Below, piece after piece: positions 58,613-64,000 of a DNA stretch of 64,000 nucleotides. The notes under the pieces were generated by a model. That model was not told the origin of the DNA and ran no database searches. It was given only the letters and a program-made list of their open reading frames with translations. Position numbers and translations under genes: made by a program. How positions within the stretch are numbered: position 1 is the stretch's first letter; each line of letters begins with the position of its first letter. The stretch comes from Streptomyces sp. F63. Lineage in GTDB: Bacteria; Actinomycetota; Actinomycetes; Streptomycetales; Streptomycetaceae. The stretch spans positions 1-64,000 of the forward strand of contig NZ_JAGPXX010000009.1 of assembly GCF_018070345.1 (NCBI RefSeq). The letters run 5' to 3'.

Positions 58613-58925
58613 CCTCGATCACTCCAAGGTCGGGCCCGCTGGGCGCGGCGGGCGCGCGCGGAGGGCAGGGGATTCAGCCGGTGCGTGCTCTTGTGCGAGG
58701 TGGGGCCAGGTGGATTCTTACGCCACTGAATTAAGTAAGTCAATGTGATCGCCACCGGCCGCCACCGGCCGAGCGAGAGCAGAGGGCTTCGACGACCGCC
58801 GCACCAGACCCGGGCAGCCGGGCCCGGGCCTCGCCCTGAGGAGCACCCCTGCCGGCTCGGGCACCGCGCCCACCACCGGCCGCCGGCGCCCCGGCGGTAC
58901 GGCACGCGTGTGCGAGGATCGGGAC
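58613..58925. promoter_or_regulatory. Divergent region with AT-rich operator-like stretch
   Basis: This 313-bp gap lies between the beta-mannosidase and the kinase gene. A sharply AT-rich stretch at 58727-58745 (containing TTAAGTAAGT) stands out from its GC-rich setting about 115 bp upstream of the mannosidase start, and looks like the operator of a sugar-responsive repressor. Which regulator binds is unknown. Confidence 0.35.
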
Positions 58926-60284
58926 GTGTCGCCCTCATGGCCCGATCGCGTCCTTGACAGGCCGCATGTGATACCCCGTCTCGTCATCCTGCTGCTGGTC
59001 ACGGCCGGCCATCTCCTCCTGCTGCGGAGCGGCCCCGGGCCGGCGGCGGCCGACTGGGGCTTCGCCCTCGCCGCGGTGGCGATCGGGATGTTCGGCGCCG
59101 TCCGGCCGCTGGGCACCGCGCTCGGCCTGGCGGCCCTGCTGCTCGCCGCGGACGCGTACGGCGGGAGCTTCGCCCACGGCCCGGCGGCCGTGGTGAAGTA
59201 CCTCGCGGGCTTCTCCCTGCTGGAGCTGGCGGTCCGGCGGCCGTGGCCGAGGGCGCTGCTCGGTGGTGCCGCCCTGACCGCCGTGTATGCCGTCCACACG
59301 GCCGACGGGATGCCCGCGGAGCTGCCCCCGCTGCTCTACCGGGTGGCGGTGACGGTCCTCGGTCCGCTGCTGCTGGGCAGTACCGTCCGCGCCGCCCGCC
59401 GGGCCGCCCGGCATGCCCGGAAGTGCGCGGAGGAGGAGCGGCAGGGCCGGGAGCTGCGCGTCCGCGCGGCGCGGGTGGCCGAGCGCGCGGCGATCGCCCG
59501 GGAACTGCACGACCTGGTGGCCCACCACGTCTCCTCCATGGTGCTGAGGGCGGGGGTGGCCCGGCACACGCTGCCGGTCACGGACGACCGGGTGACCGGC
59601 GTCCTCGACGATCTGCACACGACCGGCACCGCCGCCCTGGCCGACCTGCGCCGCCTGGTGGCCGTCCTGCGCGACCCGGGGCAGCTGCCCGGGGACGGCG
59701 GGGAGGCCCTGCCGCCGGTCCCCGGCGGGCTGCCCGCCGCCCTGCGCACGGCCGTCGAGCGCGGCCGGCGGATCGGGCTGGACGTCGAGGAGTCGACGGA
59801 CCCGGAGACCGGCCGCCTCGACGCGGTGCGCGGGCTCGCCGTCCTGCGGCTCGTCCAGGAGGGGCTGGCCAACGTCGCCCGGCACGCCGGCCCGTCGGCG
59901 CGTGCCACCGTCTCGGTGCGGATGACCGGGGCGGGCGCCGTCACCGTGGACATCCGCGACCACGGCCCGGCGCGCGGTGCCGGCCGGGCCGGGCCGGCCC
60001 CGTCCGGGACCGGTCTCGGTCTGATCGGCATGCGGGAGCGGGTCCGGCTGCTCGGCGGTTCGCTGCGGGCGGGCCCGGCCGGCGACGGCTGGCACCTCAC
60101 CGCCGAACTCCCGGCCGACCCGGGCGACGCAGCCGGCCCGGGCGATCCGGGCGCTCCCGGCCACGGGGCCGGCCGCCCCGCTCCGGGCTGCCCGGACGGT
60201 GTGGTGGATCCGGCGCTCCCGGCGGTCCCGGCCCGCCCGGGCTGCGAACGGGCGGACGGCCGGCGCGAGGGGGTCCGCCCGTGA
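58926..60284 (+). CDS. NarL-type sensor histidine kinase
   Basis: A 452-residue membrane kinase. Four to five helices fill residues 15-150 (IPRLVILLLVTAGHLLLL, FALAAVAIGMFGAV, LGLAALLLAADAYGG). The HisKA_3 domain reads ERAAIARELHDLVAHHVSSMVLRAGVARH with the phosphoacceptor histidine. The N box is QEGLANVARHAG, the G box GTGLGLIGMRERVRLLGG. A 60-residue Pro/Gly tail follows. The GTG at 58926 has GAGGAT just upstream; an in-frame GTG six codons earlier is possible. Its stop overlaps the regulator gene start. Confidence 0.92.
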   Translation: MSPSWPDRVLDRPHVIPRLVILLLVTAGHLLLLRSGPGPAAADWGFALAAVAIGMFGAVRPLGTALGLAALLLAADAYGGSFAHGPAAVVKYLAGFSLLELAVRRPWPRALLGGAALTAVYAVHTADGMPAELPPLLYRVAVTVLGPLLLGSTVRAARRAARHARKCAEEERQGRELRVRAARVAERAAIARELHDLVAHHVSSMVLRAGVARHTLPVTDDRVTGVLDDLHTTGTAALADLRRLVAVLRDPGQLPGDGGEALPPVPGGLPAALRTAVERGRRIGLDVEESTDPETGRLDAVRGLAVLRLVQEGLANVARHAGPSARATVSVRMTGAGAVTVDIRDHGPARGAGRAGPAPSGTGLGLIGMRERVRLLGGSLRAGPAGDGWHLTAELPADPGDAAGPGDPGAPGHGAGRPAPGCPDGVVDPALPAVPARPGCERADGRREGVRP

Positions 60285-60940
60285 TCCGCGTACTGCTCGT
60301 GGACGACCAGCGGCTGGTCCGCGCCGGGCTGCGGATGCTCTGCGAGGCCGCCCCCGACGTGCGCGTCGCCGGTGAGGCCGAGGACGGGCGCCGGGCGGTG
60401 CGCCTCGCCGCGGACCTGGCGCCCGACGTGGTCCTGATGGACCTGCGCATGCCCCTCGTCGACGGCATCACCGCCACCGGCCGGATCCTCGCCGCCCGCC
60501 CCGCCACCCGTGTCGTCGCGCTGACGACCTTCGACGACGACGACCACCTCTACCCGGCGCTCGCCGCGGGCGCGTGCGGCTTCCTCGTCAAGGACGCCGC
60601 ACCGGCCGAGCTGCTGGACGGCATCCGGCGCGCCGCGCGAGGGGACGACCCGTTCAGCACCTCCGTACTGCGCCGCCTCGTCGGCCGGGCCGTGGCGGCG
60701 AGGAACGGCGAGAACGAGCGGCGGTCCGGGTCATGGCCCGCCGGTCTCACGGACCGCGAACGCGAGGTGCTCTCCCTGCTGGGCGCCGGGCTGTCGAACG
60801 GCGAGATCGCCGAGCGGCTGCACCTCGGGGTGACCACCGTCAAGACGCACGTCTCCAGCCTGATGGCGAAGACCGGTGCCGAGGGCCGGGTCCGGCTCGC
60901 GGTGCTGGCGGTCCGGGCGGGCGTCACACCGCCCGGGTGA
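60281..60940 (+). CDS. NarL/LuxR-family response regulator
   Basis: A 219-residue regulator. VIRVLLVDDQRLVRAGLRMLCEAAP begins the receiver; DVVLMDLRMPLVDG carries the phosphorylated aspartate. The HTH is LTDREREVLSLLGAGLSNGEIAERLHLGVTTVKTHVSSLMAKTG. The GTG overlaps the kinase stop (GTGA), so the pair is co-translated. It is followed, 9 bp after its stop, by the convergent ABC-2 exporter genes, which are plausible targets. Confidence 0.94.
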   Translation: MIRVLLVDDQRLVRAGLRMLCEAAPDVRVAGEAEDGRRAVRLAADLAPDVVLMDLRMPLVDGITATGRILAARPATRVVALTTFDDDDHLYPALAAGACGFLVKDAAPAELLDGIRRAARGDDPFSTSVLRRLVGRAVAARNGENERRSGSWPAGLTDREREVLSLLGAGLSNGEIAERLHLGVTTVKTHVSSLMAKTGAEGRVRLAVLAVRAGVTPPG

Positions 60941-60949
60941 GGCGCCGGT

Positions 60950-61741
60950 TCACTCGTCGCCCGTGGGTGTCCAGCGGAAGAACACGATCCCGAGGGCCGC
61001 GCCCGCCACCGCCCAGACGCCGAGCACGGCCAGGTGGCCCCACTCGAATCCGGCGCCGGTGGTGCGGGGATCGAAGACGGTCAGCATGGCGAGGAAGAAG
61101 TGCCGGACGGGCAGGAGGTCCGCGACGTGCCCCATCGCGGCGGGCAGCTCCTTGCCGGGGAAGAAGTTCCCGGAGAGGAAGAACATCGCCAGGCCCGCCC
61201 CGAACGCCATGGGGAGTGACGCGGAAGCCCTTCTGACCAGCACGCTGAAGGGGAAGGCCACGACAGCGCAGGCGAGCGCTCCGGCCAGCACGGTGACGGC
61301 GCCCGCGAGGAGCCGGGTCCCCGGGAACGGCACGCCGAGGACGAGCACGCCCAGGGCGGTGACGAGCGCGGCGAGGAGCAGCGACAGCACGGTGGCCGTC
61401 ACCACGTGACCGGCCAGGAAGACCGGGGCGGGCACCGGTGTGGAGCGAAGGCGCTTGAGCACGCCGTACTCGCGGTCCTCGACCAGGGTCATCGTCAGGT
61501 GCTGGAACGTCGCGGAGACGACTCCGATGACCACCACCGAGGCGGTCATGATGGTGGACACGTCGAGCAGCCACGACCGGTCCGGGGCATGGACCTCCTC
61601 CCCGTCGAAGATCGAGGCGATGACGAGCAGGTACAGCAGCGGCAGGACGGCGACCAGGAACGTGGTCTGCGGGTTGCGCACGGCGATCCTGGCCGCGCAG
61701 CGGGTCTCACGCAGCAGCAGCGCGGGGGTGCGGGTGCTCAT
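60950..61741 (-). CDS. ABC-2 type exporter permease
   Basis: A 263-residue permease with six membrane helices (QTTFLVAVLPLLYLLVIASIF, TIMTASVVVIGVVSATFQHLTMTLV, VFLAGHVVTATVLSLLLAALVTALGVLVLG and others). EDREYGVLKRLRSTPVP is the ABC-2 coupling segment, FFLSGNFFPGKELPAAMGHVADLLPVRHFFLAML the conserved region before the last helix. With the upstream ATPase it forms a drug- or lipid-type exporter. Its ATG overlaps the ATPase stop (ATGA). Confidence 0.92.
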   Translation of the reverse strand: MSTRTPALLLRETRCAARIAVRNPQTTFLVAVLPLLYLLVIASIFDGEEVHAPDRSWLLDVSTIMTASVVVIGVVSATFQHLTMTLVEDREYGVLKRLRSTPVPAPVFLAGHVVTATVLSLLLAALVTALGVLVLGVPFPGTRLLAGAVTVLAGALACAVVAFPFSVLVRRASASLPMAFGAGLAMFFLSGNFFPGKELPAAMGHVADLLPVRHFFLAMLTVFDPRTTGAGFEWGHLAVLGVWAVAGAALGIVFFRWTPTGDE

Positions 61742-62730
61742 CGGGTCTCCTCCGTACGGTGGGTGGGGGCGGCCCCGGTGACGGCCAGATAGACGTCTTC
61801 GAGCGTCGGCCGGCGTATCTCCAGCCCCGGCAGGCCGGTGCCGTGGTCGCGGGCCCAGTCCAGGAGCGGGCCGAGCCGCCCGGCCGGGTCCGGGGCGCGC
61901 AGGGTCACCGTCTCCCCGGCCGCCGCCGGGGCGGCGCCGTCGAGCAGATCCGCGGGCATCCCCGCCGGGCGGCGGAACCGGATCTCGCTGGGCATCGTCT
62001 CCCGTCCGCCGAGCGTGGCCGGCGTCCCCAGCGCCGCCACCCGGCCGTCGACGACGACCGCGAGACGGTCGGCCAGGGCCTCCGCCTCGTCCAGGTAGTG
62101 GGTGGTCAGGAAGACGGTCTTGCCCAGCTCCCGCACCGTCTCGATCATGGACCAGGCCCGGCGGCGCGCCGCCGGGTCGAGACCCGTGGTGGGCTCGTCG
62201 AGGAAGACCAGTTCGGGGTCGCCGACCAGGGCCAGCGCCACGTCCAGCCGCCGCCGCTGCCCGCCGGAGAGCTTCCCCGCCCGGCGGTCGCGTTGGCCGG
62301 TCAGCCCGATGAGCTCGATCGTCTCGTCGGCACCGCGCGGCGCCGGGTAGAAGCCGGCCTGCCGGGTGACCAGCTCCCGCACGGTCAGTTCGGGCGGCAT
62401 CCGCGAGTCCTGCAGCACCAGGCCGACCCGCGCCCGCCAAGCGGCCGTGGCACGCGCCGGGTCGGTGCCGAGGACGGACACCTCCCCGCCGCTGCGGTGC
62501 CGGTGGCCCTCCAGGATCTCCACCGTGGTGGTCTTGCCGGCCCCGTTCGGGCCGAGGAGCGCGAACACCTCACCGCGCCGGACCGTGAGATCGAGCCCGC
62601 GCACCGCCTCCACCGTGCCGTAGGACTTGCGCAGGCCCCGTACCCGGACGGCCGAGTCCGGCACCTCGTCCTCGTCCTCCGCCCGGCCGGGCCGGCCCGC
62701 TCCCGTCATCGCCGCGTCCCGCATCGGCAT
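61738..62730 (-). CDS. ABC-2 type exporter ATP-binding protein
   Basis: A 330-residue ATPase of the DrrA class. Walker A is GPNGAGKTTT near residue 60, the signature is LSGGQRRRLDVALALVGDPELVFLDEPTTGLDPAARR (with Walker B), and the H loop is TVFLTTHYLDEAEALADRL. The C-terminal 90 residues form the regulatory extension typical of DrrA. Several in-frame ATGs near the start (62730, 62724, 62709) make the exact start uncertain. Coupled to its permease; substrate unknown. Confidence 0.92.
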   Translation of the reverse strand: MPMRDAAMTGAGRPGRAEDEDEVPDSAVRVRGLRKSYGTVEAVRGLDLTVRRGEVFALLGPNGAGKTTTVEILEGHRHRSGGEVSVLGTDPARATAAWRARVGLVLQDSRMPPELTVRELVTRQAGFYPAPRGADETIELIGLTGQRDRRAGKLSGGQRRRLDVALALVGDPELVFLDEPTTGLDPAARRRAWSMIETVRELGKTVFLTTHYLDEAEALADRLAVVVDGRVAALGTPATLGGRETMPSEIRFRRPAGMPADLLDGAAPAAAGETVTLRAPDPAGRLGPLLDWARDHGTGLPGLEIRRPTLEDVYLAVTGAAPTHRTEETR

Positions 62731-62856
62731 CCTCGCTCCTCGCCGTTCGTTCAGGGAGCCCGACGCTACGGAGCGGCGGCGTGGCTGCGGGTCCGTCCTG
62801 TGGCCGGTCTTCCGGCCGGTGGGAGGAGGCCCGTCCGCCGCGGGGCGGTCGTGCGG

Positions 62857-63894
62857 CTAGCCGGGGGCGCCGGTGCCGGCCCCGGGCCGGGGCGCCTCCG
62901 CTCCCCGGGCCTCCTCCGCGTACAGCCGGCACCTGGCGAGGTGGCCCGCGCCGACCGTGTGGTCGGCCACCGGGCGGGAGCAGAGGTCCATGGCCTGCGG
63001 GCAGCGGTCGCGGAAGGAGCAGCCGGAGTCGGCCGGGGGCGGGCTCCCGGCCCCGGCGGTCCCGGTGCCGGCCGGCTCCCCGCCCGTCCCGGCGAGCAGG
63101 TCGGCGCGGCCCCGTCCCGACTCCGGGTCGGGGGCGGCCGAGGCCAGCAGCCGGGTGTAGGGGTGCCGGGGCCGGAGGATGACGTCGTCCGCCGCGCCGC
63201 GCTCCACGACCCGGCCCCGGTACATCACCAGGATCTCGTCGGAGAAGTGGCGGGCGGTGGCGAGGTCGTGGGTGATGTAGAGGACGGCCAGCCGGTCCTC
63301 GCGCTGCAGCCGGGCGAGCAGGTTGAGCACGCCCAGCCGGATGGAGACGTCCAGCATGGAGACGGGTTCGTCGGCGATGACGACCTGGGCGCCGGGGGCC
63401 AGCGCGCGGGCGATGGCCACCCGCTGCCGCTGCCCGCCGGAGAGTTCGTGCGGACGGCGGCGGGCGACGGACGCCGCCGGGGTCAGATTGACCCGCTCCA
63501 GCAACTGCTCGACCCGCTGCCGGAGTTCGTCCTTCCCCGCGGCCCGGCCGTGCAGCTTCAGGGGGCGGGCGAGATGATGCTCGACGGTGTGGAAGGGGTT
63601 CAGCGAGGCGAACGGGTCCTGGAAGACCATCTGGACGTGGTGGCGGTACGAACGGTCGTCCACCCGCCCGCCGTCCGGGCCCTCGGCCGTGATGGTGCCG
63701 GCGGTCGGCTTCTCCAGCCGGGCGATCATGCGGGCCACCGTGGACTTGCCCGAACCGGACTCCCCGACGAGCGCCACGGTGCGGCCGGGCACGAGGGTGA
63801 AGGAGACGTCGTCCACCGCGCGCAGCCGGGCGTGGCGCAGGCCGGAGCGGATGGAGAAGTCCTTGACCAGGTCGCGTACGTGCAGCGTGGTCAT
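62857..63894 (-). CDS. Oligopeptide/dipeptide ABC importer ATPase (DppF/OppF-like)
   Basis: A 345-residue ATPase. Walker A is GESGSGKSTVARMIARLEKPTAG near residue 43; HHVQMVFQDPFASLNPFHTVEHHLARPL is the Q loop; HELSGGQRQRVAIARALAPGAQVVIADEPVSMLDVSIRLGVLNLL holds the signature and Walker B. The C-terminal CSFRDRCPQAMDLCS Cys motif with HLARCRLY is typical of peptide importers. Its ATG overlaps the stop of an upstream reading frame (ATGA) that runs off the window, as expected for a DppD-DppF pair. Confidence 0.93.
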   Translation of the reverse strand: MTTLHVRDLVKDFSIRSGLRHARLRAVDDVSFTLVPGRTVALVGESGSGKSTVARMIARLEKPTAGTITAEGPDGGRVDDRSYRHHVQMVFQDPFASLNPFHTVEHHLARPLKLHGRAAGKDELRQRVEQLLERVNLTPAASVARRRPHELSGGQRQRVAIARALAPGAQVVIADEPVSMLDVSIRLGVLNLLARLQREDRLAVLYITHDLATARHFSDEILVMYRGRVVERGAADDVILRPRHPYTRLLASAAPDPESGRGRADLLAGTGGEPAGTGTAGAGSPPPADSGCSFRDRCPQAMDLCSRPVADHTVGAGHLARCRLYAEEARGAEAPRPGAGTGAPG

Positions 63895-64000
63895 CGGGGG
63901 GCCCTCTCGTTCGGGTGCCGCTGTTCGCCGGGCCGTGGTGCCCCGCCGGCGCGGGTCCCACCGGCCGGGGCGGGGACGTCCGCCGCGCCGGACCGCTCGC
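63891..64000 (-). CDS. Partial upstream gene, probably the companion peptide ABC ATPase
   Basis: An open frame enters from the window's right edge and ends with a TGA that overlaps the ATG of the DppF-like gene (ATGA). The visible 35 residues are a Pro/Gly/Ala/Arg-rich tail with no motif. By position it should be the C-terminus of a DppD-like ATPase, but the sequence itself does not show it. Confidence 0.5.
   Translation of the reverse strand, partial: ERSGAADVPAPAGGTRAGGAPRPGEQRHPNERAPR

Noticed and set aside
55070..58729. 1219-codon open frame antisense to the mannosidase and LacI-like genes
   Set aside because: Composition reflects the reverse complement of the two real genes; no ribosome site, no domain, and it would overlap two well-supported genes entirely.
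59243..60280. N-terminal extension of the second response regulator
   Set aside because: The frame upstream lies within the kinase gene in another phase; the GTG at 60281 forms the usual GTGA overlap and starts the receiver domain exactly.

Overview
The window is about 72-75% GC, uses GTG starts freely and shows strong third-position G/C. Its gene content and order (clpC, lsr2, coaX-nadC-nadB-panC, nuoD2, folK-folB-folP-folE-ftsH-hpt-tilS, dacB-ppa) are those of a Streptomyces chromosome core. Family-level calls come from reading the proteins and were not checked by database search. I see no tRNA, rRNA, CRISPR array, insertion sequence or prophage.

Layout. 1-2.7 kb: a NACHT-type STAND NTPase that may be an anti-phage sensor. 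2.7-9 kb: ClpC, an actinobacterial protein that overlaps lsr2 tail to tail, the nucleoid protein Lsr2, a BlaI-type repressor with an N-acetylglutamate synthase-like enzyme, and two uncharacterised proteins. 9.1-15.3 kb: one tightly coupled minus-strand operon for pantothenate/CoA and NAD precursors (DUF2520 protein, panC, a repeat-rich small ORF, nadB, nadC, coaX). 15.5-23.6 kb: a threonine-aldolase-like enzyme, a two-component system, a MidA-like methyltransferase, a bacterial-PH-domain pair and an orphan nuoD. 23.7-29.3 kb: a coiled-coil membrane protein and a glycine-betaine/choline-type osmoprotectant ABC system. 29.4-41.5 kb: folate genes with FtsH, Hpt, TilS, a zinc metalloprotease, a PBP4-type carboxypeptidase and the divergent pyrophosphatase. 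41.7-50.8 kb: ThrE-like exporter, DedA protein, WrbA, PadR regulator, DinB-like protein, aldehyde dehydrogenase, and an Xre/DUF5753 regulator, anti-sigma-like ATPase and DUF397 set. 51-64 kb: ATP-dependent DNA ligase, a GlsB-like membrane protein, an OlsB/OlsA-like acyltransferase pair, a beta-mannosidase with a LacI-like protein lacking its HTH, a second two-component system beside an ABC-2 drug-type exporter, and a peptide ABC ATPase cut off at the window edge.

How the genes work together. The minus-strand vitamin operons use 4-14 bp stop/start overlaps, which implies translational coupling. Pantothenate synthesis (PanC plus a DUF2520 candidate ketopantoate reductase) feeds CoaX. NadB and NadC supply NAD, with nadA absent here. 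FolE, FolP, FolB and FolK form the pterin branch of folate synthesis.

The most unusual signals are: (i) the same TGCACGTGCA-N8-TGCA element in the same register upstream of both the ATPase gene and the DUF397 gene; (ii) short tandem duplications that span the stop codons of three separate minus-strand genes; (iii) a 93-codon repeat-rich ORF coupled at both ends between panC and nadB; (iv) an HTH-less LacI-like protein that starts directly after, and in frame with, the beta-mannosidase stop codon.
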